Below, piece after piece: positions 32,702 through 41,045 of a stretch of 64,000 bases of DNA (its first letter is position 1; each line of letters begins with the position of its first letter). This DNA comes from Mesosutterella multiformis. Lineage in GTDB: Bacteria > Pseudomonadota > Gammaproteobacteria > Burkholderiales > Burkholderiaceae_F. Below the pieces are notes generated by a model. It was not told the origin of the DNA. It did not search any database and worked only from the letters and a program-made list of their open reading frames with translations. The translations under genes and the position numbers were made by a program. Where the stretch lies: positions 124,001 to 188,000 of the forward strand of contig NZ_BGZJ01000002.1 of the NCBI RefSeq assembly GCF_003402575.1. The letters are read 5' to 3'.

Positions 32702-33787
32702 ATGATCAGCGAAATCGTGGTCGCCTGCATGGCGGTCTTCATGGTGATCGGGGCGGCCGACAAAGCGCTCTTCAATAATCGCTTCGGGTACGGAGAGGAG
32801 TTTGAACGGGGACTCTCCGCGATGGGTCCTCTCGCGATGTGCCTTGTCGGCGTCATGTGCGCGGCGCCTGCGATCGGCCGGGCGGCAGCCCCGGCGTTAG
32901 GTCCTTTATTCACGGCGATCGGGTCAGACCCATCGGTCGCGGCCGGCATGATTTTCGGCATTGACTCGGGCGGTCTCACGCTTTCCATCGCGCTCGCCGC
33001 GACTCATGAGGCCGCGATGCTGTCGGGGCTTGGGCTCGCCGCCTCGATGGGCTGCGTCATCACGTACGCTCTTCCCGTGTCGCTCTCGATGTGCGCGCCT
33101 CGAAGCCGTCCGGCGGTGGCGAAGGGCCTTGCGGCCGGGATCGCCGCGGCTCCCGTGAGTCTCTTTGGCGTCGCCGCGGTGTCGGGTTACAGCCTTTCAG
33201 GCGCTTTTATCACCGGGATCCCCGCGTTTCTAATCGGCGGCCTCATGGCTTTTCTTCTGATCACGCGCCAGGACGCTGCGGTCCGGGGCTGCGTGCTCTT
33301 CGGAAAACTCATGATGGCGGCCTTTGTCCTCCTTCTCGCCGCCGCGGCGATTGAGCATTGGTTCGCCCTAACACTCATCCCCGGGATGGATCCGATCGGG
33401 AAGCAGCTGGAGATCGTGGGCGAAATGGCGGTGATGCTTTCCGGCGCCTTCCCGATGGTGAAGTTCGCGGAGAGGCATTTCGGCGGGGCGCTCACGCGGC
33501 TCGCGCGTCTCTTCTCGATTGACGGTCACGCGGCGCTCGGGATGGCGGTGTCACTCGCGAACCCGATCCCGATGTACCTGATGCTCGATCGGATGACTGA
33601 GCGCGGAAAAGTGATCTGCTCCGCGTTTTCCGCGCCGATCCTCTGCCTCTTCGGTGACTATCTCGGGTTTATCACGGCAGCTTATCCGGAAGGAACCGTT
33701 CCCATGATGGCGGGGAAAATCGCGGCGGCGATCGCCGCGCTCCTCCTCGCGCTTCTGCTCTGCCGCGCGGAAAAGCGCGAAGTTTGA
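32702..33787 (+). CDS. eutH: EutH-family membrane carrier (copy 2)
   Basis: A 361-residue paralogue of the carrier at 31302 with the same blocks (VIGAADKALFNNRFGYGEEFERG in part, AMGPLAMCLVG, DSGGLTLSIALA, SGAFPMVKFAERHFGGAL). I start at the ATG at 32702, after GAGGTCAG, because the resulting N-terminus aligns with copy 1; an earlier in-frame start adds an unrelated Pro-rich extension. A phased heptamer array separates the two copies, and a terminator follows. Confidence 0.82.
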   Translation: MISEIVVACMAVFMVIGAADKALFNNRFGYGEEFERGLSAMGPLAMCLVGVMCAAPAIGRAAAPALGPLFTAIGSDPSVAAGMIFGIDSGGLTLSIALAATHEAAMLSGLGLAASMGCVITYALPVSLSMCAPRSRPAVAKGLAAGIAAAPVSLFGVAAVSGYSLSGAFITGIPAFLIGGLMAFLLITRQDAAVRGCVLFGKLMMAAFVLLLAAAAIEHWFALTLIPGMDPIGKQLEIVGEMAVMLSGAFPMVKFAERHFGGALTRLARLFSIDGHAALGMAVSLANPIPMYLMLDRMTERGKVICSAFSAPILCLFGDYLGFITAAYPEGTVPMMAGKIAAAIAALLLALLLCRAEKREV

Positions 33788-33810
33788 GGCATCGACCTTT
33801 AAAAGACGTG

Positions 33811-33849
33811 AAAAACAGGAATATTCGAAGAATCCGGTCCCTGTTTTTT
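33811..33849 (+). terminator. Terminator after the second EutH gene
   Basis: AAAAACAGG (33811-33819) pairs with CCTGTTTTT (33840-33848), with an inner ATTC/GAAT pair and a T-run. Confidence 0.8.
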
Positions 33850-34016
33850 AAGCCCTGCCATGTCTCAGATATTAGTTTTACTGATAGCAGGGGGCGGAAA
33901 GCCGCTCGATCCGTAGACTGGATCGTGCGGGACCGCTTGAACTCTCTCTATGTAAGGCGTTCAGGTCTCTGCTTCTCTCTGTTTTTTAGTGCGCAGAATC
34001 TCTTCTACTCTGCTCC

Positions 34017-34052
34017 GCCCGGAAGACCGATACCCTTCCGGGCTCTTTTTTT
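34017..34052 (+). terminator. Orphan plus-strand terminator
   Basis: GCCCGGAAG (34017-34025) pairs with CTTCCGGGC (34035-34043), followed by T's on the plus strand only. The upstream gene already has its own terminator at 33811, and the next gene is on the minus strand. Confidence 0.75.
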
Positions 34053-34061
34053 CTCCTGGAT

Positions 34062-35018
34062 TCACGCGACCCACTGATACTCGCGGTTCGTGTGCTCAAG
34101 CATCTTCCGAAACCGCACCTCAAGCCAGTCAAGGAAATACCGGACCCGCTTCTTCCGGTAAGCGTCTTCGGTCGCGAAGAGGCAGCTGATCCGGGGCGGC
34201 CGGGTCCAGCCCGGCATCACCGGGACGATCTGCCCCTCTTTGATCCCCTGGATCGCGAAGTAGAACGCGAGATCCGGGATGATCCCCGCACCCATCAGCA
34301 TCGCGTCGCGCCCGTTGATCTGGCTGTTAAAGGTCATCGTGCGGCGCCACGAGATCCGTTCCTGCACGCCATCTTTCGTGAGGTAGGTGACGGTCTTCCG
34401 GTTCGGGAGGTTAAGAAGAATGCCGCGGTGGTTTTTGCATTCCGCGGGGCGCGCGGGCTCCCCGAAACGCTTGATATAAAGCGGCGACGCGCAGGCAATA
34501 AAGGGCATAACGCCGCATTCCCGCACTTCCATTCCGGGCGGGAGCGCTTCCTGCGGTTTATACATGAGGACGACGTCATTCCCGCTCTCTGTCGCGCTGT
34601 TCAGGACATCTGACACACCGGAATTCATTTCCCGAAGATCAATCACGATATTCGGGTGATCCATCTGAAATTCAACAAGAGAGGGCGTGAGGAACTGCTG
34701 CCTGAAACCGGCGGTGGAGCAGACCGTGATGCGGCCCGCCATCGCGTCCGTGTCATCCTTCAGCTCTTCAAGCATCTGGTGATGGAGCTTCAGGATTTTT
34801 GAGGAGTAGCGGTAGAACTGCGTCCCGTAGGATGTCAGCTGCATCGGGCGCTTCTCGCGGTCAAAGAGCGCGACCCCGAGCTCGTCCTCAAGCTGCCTCA
34901 CGGTGCGGAACGCGTTGCTCGTCTCTGTATTCAGTGCGTCGCTCGCCGCTTTCACGCTTCCCGTGCGGACGATCTCACAGAATACGTGAAGGTTTTCAAG
35001 ATTCTGCGTTTTCTTCAT
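34062..35018 (-). CDS. LysR-family transcriptional regulator
   Basis: A 318-residue LysR regulator with a divergent but recognisable winged helix (FCEIVRTGSVKAASDALNTETSNAFRTV, in part) and a standard effector-binding domain. It is divergent from the canonical aspartase gene at 35214, which it probably controls; the gap carries GCACTAAGTGC (35115-35125), an 11-base palindrome that could be its site. No good ribosome site precedes the ATG at 35018. Confidence 0.9.
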   Translation of the reverse strand: MKKTQNLENLHVFCEIVRTGSVKAASDALNTETSNAFRTVRQLEDELGVALFDREKRPMQLTSYGTQFYRYSSKILKLHHQMLEELKDDTDAMAGRITVCSTAGFRQQFLTPSLVEFQMDHPNIVIDLREMNSGVSDVLNSATESGNDVVLMYKPQEALPPGMEVRECGVMPFIACASPLYIKRFGEPARPAECKNHRGILLNLPNRKTVTYLTKDGVQERISWRRTMTFNSQINGRDAMLMGAGIIPDLAFYFAIQGIKEGQIVPVMPGWTRPPRISCLFATEDAYRKKRVRYFLDWLEVRFRKMLEHTNREYQWVA

Positions 35019-35114
35019 GTTGTGATCAATTTTGATTCATTAATGACCATAATAAACCTTTACGGAATCGAATTTGATATAGATAATTTTGCCTAGGATG
35101 TTTCAGGTGGACAG

Positions 35115-35125
35115 GCACTAAGTGC
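35115..35125. promoter_or_regulatory. Palindrome in the lysR/aspA divergent gap
   Basis: GCACT-A-AGTGC, about 90 bp upstream of the aspartase start. A candidate LysR-binding site by position only. Confidence 0.35.
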
Positions 35126-35213
35126 TTACACAATCTGAATTATCTTGTTACATCTTTCCTTAATCCGCGCTTCCATATAAACAGACGCGGAACTTTTTAG
35201 GAGTGTTAGATCA

Positions 35214-36614
35214 ATGTCCCGTATTGAGCATGATTTCCTTGGCGACCTCGAGATTCCTGATGACGTGTACTACGGCGTTCAGTCCCTGCGCGGCAAGGAA
35301 AACTTCCACATCACTGAGCACTCGATGAATGAAGATGAGTACTTCATCAAGGCTTTCGCTCAGGTGAAGAAGGCTGCCGCCCGGACGAACAAGGAACTCG
35401 GCACGATTCCGGCGAACGTCGCTGACGCCCTGATCTACGCCTGCGATCAGCTGCTCGAAGGCAAGTACCGCGACCAGTTCGTTACCGACTGGCTCCAGGG
35501 CGGTGCCGGCACTTCGACCAACATGAACACGAACGAAGTGATCTGCAGCATTGCCTGCGAAAAGTTGGGTCTCCCGAAGGGCTCCCAGAAGCAGGTTTCG
35601 CCGAACGATCACGCGAACTTCGGTCAGTCCACGAACGATACGTACCCGACCGCTCTGCACCTCGCGATGTACTACCGTTCTGAGGACCTCCTCAAGGCCC
35701 TGCAGCAGCTCGTTCAGGCCTACTACAAGAAGGCTGACGAATTCAAGAATGTTCTGAAGATGGGCCGCACCCACCTCCAGGACGCTGTCCCGATGACCAT
35801 GGGCCAGGAATTCCACGGCTGGGGCCGCACGATTGAAGACGAAATCGAAGTGATCAAGGACGCGCAGAAGCACCTCCGCGTGATCAACCTCGGCGGCACC
35901 GCCATCGGCACGACCGTGACCTGCCACCCGGATTATCCGGCGAAGGCTGTGAAGTACCTCGCTGAACAGACCGGCATCGACTTCCATAACAGCGACGACC
36001 TGATCGCCGCGACGAGCGACTGCGGCGCCTATGTCGCGATCTCGTCCGCCGCGAAGAGCCTCGCCGTGAAGCTCACGAAGGTCTGCAACGATATGCGTCT
36101 GCTCGCCTCCGGTCCCCGTACGGGTCTTTCCGAAATCAACCTGCCGATGCGCCAGCCGGGCTCTTCCATCATGCCGGGCAAGGTGAATCCGGTGATCCCG
36201 GAAGTGACGAACCAGGCTTCCTTCCTCGCGATCGGTCTCGACACCACCGTGATGCTCGCTGCCTCCGCTGGCCAGCTTGAACTGAACGTGATGGAACCGG
36301 TGATTTCGTTCGCTGTCTTCACCCAGATGAAGGTTCTGACGAACGCCATGATCGCCCTCCGTGAGAAGTGCGTTGACGGCATCACCGCGAACGCCGAACA
36401 CACGAAGGACCTCGTGATGAACTCCCTCGGCATTGTCACGCTGCTCAAGCCCCACTTCGGCTACATGCTCTGCGCTGAAATGGCGAAGGAAGGCTACACC
36501 GAAGGCAAGTCTCTCCATCAGATCGTCGTTGAAGAACGCAAGCTGATGACGGAAGAGAAGTGGAACGAAGTGTTCTCCTTCCAGAATCTGATCGCTCCGA
36601 AGTTCGAGATGTAA
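35214..36614 (+). CDS. aspA: Aspartate ammonia-lyase
   Basis: A 466-residue aspartase, converting aspartate to fumarate and ammonia in the cytoplasm. It has the canonical motifs that the two altered paralogues lack: GAGTSTNMNTNEV, PNDHANFGQSTNDT, GRTHLQDAVPMT with His187, and the catalytic loop GSSIMPGKVNP (Gly316-Ser318). Its strongly biased codon use suggests high expression. Together with the Dcu carrier it would feed fumarate respiration. Fumarase C is the main alternative, but GAGTSTN favours aspartase. An AGGAGTG site precedes the ATG. Confidence 0.9.
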   Translation: MSRIEHDFLGDLEIPDDVYYGVQSLRGKENFHITEHSMNEDEYFIKAFAQVKKAAARTNKELGTIPANVADALIYACDQLLEGKYRDQFVTDWLQGGAGTSTNMNTNEVICSIACEKLGLPKGSQKQVSPNDHANFGQSTNDTYPTALHLAMYYRSEDLLKALQQLVQAYYKKADEFKNVLKMGRTHLQDAVPMTMGQEFHGWGRTIEDEIEVIKDAQKHLRVINLGGTAIGTTVTCHPDYPAKAVKYLAEQTGIDFHNSDDLIAATSDCGAYVAISSAAKSLAVKLTKVCNDMRLLASGPRTGLSEINLPMRQPGSSIMPGKVNPVIPEVTNQASFLAIGLDTTVMLAASAGQLELNVMEPVISFAVFTQMKVLTNAMIALREKCVDGITANAEHTKDLVMNSLGIVTLLKPHFGYMLCAEMAKEGYTEGKSLHQIVVEERKLMTEEKWNEVFSFQNLIAPKFEM

Positions 36615-36669
36615 TTCAGAAGGGAAGAATCCGCGGCGTGAGTGCACCGCGGATTCTCTGAAGAGTCGG

Positions 36670-36706
36670 CCGTGCCGCTGGGTCAAACCATCGGCGCGGT
36701 TTTTTT
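36670..36706 (+). terminator. Terminator after aspA
   Basis: CCGTGCCG (36670-36677) pairs with CGGCGCGG (36692-36699, one G-T pair), then seven T's. A second perfect hairpin GAATCCGCGG/CCGCGGATTC lies just upstream (36627-36656). Confidence 0.85.
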
Positions 36707-36907
36707 ATTGACTGAAGCATTAGGTCTTGCCTATCCGGGTCTTTGCGTGAGCCAAAGACAAAAACCAGACAAAAATCGCTCATCTTTTGCGCTGACCCCG
36801 CTTCAAGTCTGTCTTTTTACCTAGAGATATCAGGGTATTGAAAAGAGTCCCGGCGGTATATTGGAAAAAACAGAACAGCGCCGCGCCCCCGAGGCCGAGA
36901 CCCCAAG

Positions 36908-37744
36908 ATGACAACCACTTTCGTCCCGTACCGGAACCCCGAAACCGGTCTGCCGCATCACGTGCAGCCTGAGATCACGAAGATCCCGGCGCCTGAGTCA
37001 CTGCTTTTTGTCGGGAACTCCCTTTTCTTCTTCAATAATGGCGTTCACCGTTTCGTGCGGAAGCTCCTTGCCGGGGCGGACCCGAAGGCCTCCTGCCGCA
37101 CGAACCTCATCGCGATCGGCGGGGCGAGCCTCTACTGGCACGATCTCGAAAGCTATTTCCGTCCGGACGCGATCGCGTCCTACGCGATCAAGAACGACGG
37201 CACAAACCGCCTTGTCTGGCGTGAGCCGCAGAAGAAACTCTGGGACGCCGTGATTCTCTGTGACAGCACCCAGGGACCGATCCACCCGGATCTCCGGGAC
37301 CGGTTTATCGAAACCGCGGCGCGGGACGCCGCGATCGCGCGCTCTCACGGAACGGAACCGATCTTCATGATCACCTGGGCTTACGCGGACCGCCCAGAGA
37401 TGACTGAAGAGCTCGCGGACGCGGTGCTTGCGGTCGCGAACGCGAATCACGCGATGGCGGTTCCGGCCGGGCTTGCGTTCGCGGAGGCGGAGAAGTTCGC
37501 GCCGACGATCCCGCTTCGGATCGAGGATAAGCGTCACCCGACGCCTGAAGGGAGCTATCTCCTCGCGGCCGTCATTCTCGAATCCGTTTTCGGGATCAAC
37601 GTGCGGCGCGTGAATGAAGACTGCGATCTCACCCCCGAGACCGCGATGATTCTCCGGGAGATCGCGCATAAAACGGCGGTGCGGTTCTTTGACCGGCCGC
37701 TTCAGTCCCCGAGCCGCAAAGGATCATCCGGCACCAAAGCCTGA
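36908..37744 (+). CDS. SGNH/GDSL-type hydrolase
   Basis: A 278-residue protein with SGNH features: block I FVGNSLFFFNNGV with the nucleophile Ser38, a Gly in AIGGASLYWHD, and the C-terminal block DKRHPTPEG with Asp207 and His210 completing the triad. No signal peptide is seen. Members cleave acyl or carbohydrate esters. It is followed after 36 bases by glycerate kinase, suggesting a two-gene unit, perhaps releasing or handling a glycerate-type compound; that link is inference. Confidence 0.8.
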   Translation: MTTTFVPYRNPETGLPHHVQPEITKIPAPESLLFVGNSLFFFNNGVHRFVRKLLAGADPKASCRTNLIAIGGASLYWHDLESYFRPDAIASYAIKNDGTNRLVWREPQKKLWDAVILCDSTQGPIHPDLRDRFIETAARDAAIARSHGTEPIFMITWAYADRPEMTEELADAVLAVANANHAMAVPAGLAFAEAEKFAPTIPLRIEDKRHPTPEGSYLLAAVILESVFGINVRRVNEDCDLTPETAMILREIAHKTAVRFFDRPLQSPSRKGSSGTKA

Positions 37745-37780
37745 TCCCCGCAGAAAAATAAGAGAAGGAGTTACTGGATT

Positions 37781-38962
37781 ATGAAAATCGTGATCGCGAT
37801 GGATTCGTTTAAAGGGTCTCTCACTTCTCTTGAGGCGGGAGAGGCTGCGGCGAAAGGTGTGACGGACGCGCTGCCTGACGCCGACATTATCCTGATGCCG
37901 CTCGCGGACGGCGGCGAAGGTACGGTATCCGCTATCGTGAACGCGCTCGGAGGCGAAATGGTGCCTGTGGTGGTCCGGGGACCGCTAGGCACCCTCGTTG
38001 AAAGCTCGTACGGCATGGTCTGCGTTGAGGACGCCTCGGGTACGCCCCGCGTTACCGCGCTGATTGAGGCCGCGGATGCCGCGGGTCTCACAAAGGTGCC
38101 GTCTTCTCTCCGCAATCCTCGGAAAACCACGACCGCCGGGCTCGGGGATCTGATCCGTCACGCGGTGACGCGCGGTATCAAAGACTTCGTGATTGGGATT
38201 GGCGGGAGCGCGACAAACGACTGCGGGCTTGGGATGATGGAGTCGCTCGGCGCCCGGTTTTTTGACGCGAACGGGGAACTGGTCGGCGGCACAGGGGACG
38301 ATGTGAAGCGGGTCGCGGAAGCGGATCTCGGTGACCTTCTGAAGCTCACCCGCGGGTGCCGTTTCCGCGTCGCCTGCGATGTCACGAATCCGCTCTGCGG
38401 AGAGAATGGATGCTCCTTTGTGTTCGGTCCGCAGAAAGGCGGGACCCCCGATATGCTCGCCGAAATGGATGAGGCGATCGGCCGGTTTTCTCGATTGATT
38501 GAGACCCAGATGGGGACGGAGAACGCGGCTGATGCGCCGGGTGCCGGCGCGGCGGGCGGTCTCGGGTTCGCGTTCCGGACGGCGCTCGGGGCGGAACTCG
38601 TGTCCGGCACCGACCTCGTCCTGCAGACGATCGGCGCGTCGAAAAACCTCTCAGACGCCGATCTCTTTATCACGGGAGAGGGGCGGCTTGACTCCCAGAC
38701 CGCGCGGGGTAAAGCGCCCGCGGGAGCTGCCCGGTTCCTGAAGCGGCTGAATCCGAAGTGTGTCGCTGTGGAACTCTGCGGCTCGATTGGAGAGCGCCCT
38801 GAGACGATTCACGCGCTTGGAATCGACGCCTTTTTCCCGATTATCGGCGGTCCCGCAACCGAAGCCGCCGCGATGGATCCCGACGCCGCGAAAGATAACC
38901 TCCGCCGTACCGCGGCGGAGGCGGTGAGGTTCTTCACCGCGGCAAGAGCGGCCCGGGGCTGA
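37781..38962 (+). CDS. Glycerate 2-kinase (GarK/GlxK family)
   Basis: A 393-residue ATP-dependent glycerate kinase that makes 2-phosphoglycerate from glycerate. Family hallmarks are the N-terminal AMDSFKGSLTS, PLADGGEGT near residue 43, GIGGSATNDCGLGM near residue 140, CDVTNPLCG, PGAGAAGGLGF and TGEGRLDSQT. A GAAGGAG site precedes the ATG. It would route glycerate from sugar-acid breakdown into lower glycolysis. Nothing is truncated. Confidence 0.95.
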   Translation: MKIVIAMDSFKGSLTSLEAGEAAAKGVTDALPDADIILMPLADGGEGTVSAIVNALGGEMVPVVVRGPLGTLVESSYGMVCVEDASGTPRVTALIEAADAAGLTKVPSSLRNPRKTTTAGLGDLIRHAVTRGIKDFVIGIGGSATNDCGLGMMESLGARFFDANGELVGGTGDDVKRVAEADLGDLLKLTRGCRFRVACDVTNPLCGENGCSFVFGPQKGGTPDMLAEMDEAIGRFSRLIETQMGTENAADAPGAGAAGGLGFAFRTALGAELVSGTDLVLQTIGASKNLSDADLFITGEGRLDSQTARGKAPAGAARFLKRLNPKCVAVELCGSIGERPETIHALGIDAFFPIIGGPATEAAAMDPDAAKDNLRRTAAEAVRFFTAARAARG

Positions 38963-39004
38963 TCGAGCCGGATTCAGACGGCTCTCAGACCGCGATCTGT
39001 GCCA

Positions 39005-40030
39005 TTACTTTCCGATACCGGACCGCGTCTCCTCGGTCCGGAAGGTGTTCCGGTAGCTTTGAGGCGATACGGTCTTCGCTGCCTGAAACGCCTGCCGGAA
39101 AGTGACCGGTGACTGAAACCCGGTGTCCTCCGCGATCACGGCGATCGGAAGGTCGGTGGTTTCAAGGAGCTCTTCCGCTTTCCGGAGTTTCAGGATCCGG
39201 AGCCAGGCGGCGGGGGTTTCGCCCGCGAACTTTCTGAAGCTCCGGGCGAAATTCCGCGGGGACATCGAGGCGACACGCGCGAGACTCTCCACGGTGATTT
39301 CCTCTCTCAGATGTTCCTCGGCGTAGCGCATCGCGAGGTTGAGGCGCGCGGACGGTGTCGTGCGGGCAAGCGGCTCATCGATATACTGCGCCTGGCCTCC
39401 ATCCCGCACCGGAGGGATCAGCATATTGCGGGCAACGTCGTTCGCCGCGGCCGCGCCTTCATGCTTTCGGAAGAGGTAAAGACAGCAGTCGTTGCCGGCC
39501 GCGATGCCGCCAGACGTTATCCGGTTCCGGTCATCGATATAAAGCGCTTTGGGATCAAGCTCCACGCGGGGGAACCGTGCCCGGAAGTCCCGCGCGAACC
39601 GCCAGTGGGTGACGGCCCGGTGGCCGTCGAGAATGCCGGCGTAGGCGAGCGGGTACGCGCCGAGGCATAGTCCTGCCACTTCCTTTCCGTCATCCGCCGC
39701 TTTCTGAAGCGCCCCGATCAGCGCGGGGGAGGGAACCTTCCCGGGATCTGTCCAGTGCGGCATCAGGACGGTATCCGCGTCGTCCAGCGCTTCAAGACCT
39801 GCGGACACCGGCACATCAAAGCCGCCAAGCGCCCGGATGTTCCCGGGTTCCTCAGCGCAGAGCGTGACAAGCCACCGGTGCTTCTCAGGCGGCAGCGTCT
39901 GCATGACGAGCCACGGGATCGACAGCAGATACGTGATGGTTCCGGGGGTCACGATGACCGCGGCGCGCCGCGCGGGGTGAGCGGGCGGCAGCGGATCCAC
40001 ATTCGGAAGCGGAAGGTCATAAGGCGTCAT
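39005..40030 (-). CDS. AraC-family regulator with DJ-1/PfpI domain (FtrA/GlxA type)
   Basis: A 341-residue regulator. Residues 22-190 form a DJ-1/PfpI domain, with the nucleophile elbow GLCLGAYPLAYAG containing the conserved Cys, and residues 230-330 form the AraC double helix-turn-helix (VESLARVASMSPRNFARSFRKFAG, in part, then IAEDTGFQSPVTFRQAFQ). Such regulators sense small molecules or reactive carbonyls. It is divergent from a metallo-beta-lactamase-fold hydrolase, the likely target. Two exact CAGAAATCCA repeats just upstream of its start are candidate operators. No clear ribosome site is seen. Confidence 0.92.
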   Translation of the reverse strand: MTPYDLPLPNVDPLPPAHPARRAAVIVTPGTITYLLSIPWLVMQTLPPEKHRWLVTLCAEEPGNIRALGGFDVPVSAGLEALDDADTVLMPHWTDPGKVPSPALIGALQKAADDGKEVAGLCLGAYPLAYAGILDGHRAVTHWRFARDFRARFPRVELDPKALYIDDRNRITSGGIAAGNDCCLYLFRKHEGAAAANDVARNMLIPPVRDGGQAQYIDEPLARTTPSARLNLAMRYAEEHLREEITVESLARVASMSPRNFARSFRKFAGETPAAWLRILKLRKAEELLETTDLPIAVIAEDTGFQSPVTFRQAFQAAKTVSPQSYRNTFRTEETRSGIGK

Positions 40031-40034
40031 GAGT

Positions 40035-40060
40035 CAGAAATCCAAAATGGCAGAAATCCA
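40035..40060. promoter_or_regulatory. Two CAGAAATCCA direct repeats, 16 bp apart
   Basis: Exact 10-base repeats at 40035-40044 and 40051-40060, directly upstream of the DJ-1/AraC gene and in its divergent gap. Candidate operator half-sites. Confidence 0.45.
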
Positions 40061-40187
40061 TCGTTAGCTGTCAATTTACCTTATCACGGTCACAGCCGTG
40101 CGTCCGTAGGATGGTTTTCATGAAAAGCGGAGGCGGAGAAAACCGCCCCGCGGGAATTCAAAAAACCATCAAAGGAGATTAACGACA

Positions 40188-40988
40188 ATGAAAGCCATCC
40201 ATGAATGCAGCACAGTCCAGCTGATCCGCAGTGCGACGATCAAGGTGTCGCTTGGCGGCACAACGTTCCTGATCGACCCGATGCTGGCTGAGAAGGGGGC
40301 CTTTTCCGGTTTTCCGGAATCGATGAACATGTCTCAGCGGAATTCGATGGTTGAGCTCCCGTTCCCGGTTGAGGAAGTGCTGAAGTGCGACGCGATCATC
40401 CTCACGCACACGCACGTTGACCACTGGGATGATGAAGCCCGCCGTGTGGTGCCGAAGGACCACCTGATCTTCGTGAATAACGAAGAGGAGCGCTGCCAGG
40501 TTGAGGCGGATGGCTTTACGAATGTCCGTGTTATGCGGGATGGTGAGGTGTTTAAGGGCGTCACGCTTTTCCGCGCGAATGGCAACCACGGGTCGGAGGA
40601 GATCCTGAATAGCGCCATGGGAGATTTCCTCGGTCATCCGATGGGCGTGATTTTTGAGCGCGAAGGCTGCAAGACGGTTTACGTGGTGGGGGACACGGTC
40701 TGGATTCCTGAGGTGTCTGAGCGCATTAAGAAATTTAAGCCCGGTGTCATCGTGCTCAACACCGGAAACGCGATGATGGCTGAGTGGAGCAGCTCGATCA
40801 TCATGGGCGGTCCCGACTTTATCCGTGCCTACCGTGAAGCGCCGGACGCCGCGATCGTCGCGGTTCATATGGATGGTTTTAACCACTGCGTACTCCATCG
40901 CCCGGAGCTTCGGCTCCTCACGCAGCGTCTCGGGATGGACCCGCGCCGCGCGCTGATCCCGGCGGACGGCGAAATTCTCGTTTTCTGA
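40188..40988 (+). CDS. Metallo-beta-lactamase-fold hydrolase
   Basis: A 266-residue MBL-fold hydrolase with the zinc motif THTHVDHWD (His74, His76, Asp78, His79), later ligands in NGNHGS and GDTVWIPE, and a terminal His. It resembles the UlaG-like/YjgK-like family of small cytoplasmic metallohydrolases; the substrate is unknown. AAGGAG precedes the ATG. Divergent from a DJ-1/AraC regulator. The gene ends with a bidirectional terminator. Confidence 0.9.
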   Translation: MKAIHECSTVQLIRSATIKVSLGGTTFLIDPMLAEKGAFSGFPESMNMSQRNSMVELPFPVEEVLKCDAIILTHTHVDHWDDEARRVVPKDHLIFVNNEEERCQVEADGFTNVRVMRDGEVFKGVTLFRANGNHGSEEILNSAMGDFLGHPMGVIFEREGCKTVYVVGDTVWIPEVSERIKKFKPGVIVLNTGNAMMAEWSSSIIMGGPDFIRAYREAPDAAIVAVHMDGFNHCVLHRPELRLLTQRLGMDPRRALIPADGEILVF

Positions 40989-41001
40989 TAGATCAGAAGG
41001 A

Positions 41002-41034
41002 AAAGGCACGGCTCGTGATGAACCGTGCCTTTTT
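41002..41034. terminator. Bidirectional terminator between the MBL and M20 genes
   Basis: AAAGGCACGG (41002-41011) pairs with CCGTGCCTTT (41023-41032), with T's on both sides. Confidence 0.9.
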
Positions 41035-41045
41035 CTCCGGGCTTT

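Noticed and set aside
33869-33887. Fifth phased heptamer array
   Set aside because: ATATTAG and CTGATAG are 12 bp apart, not 10, and only two units are present.
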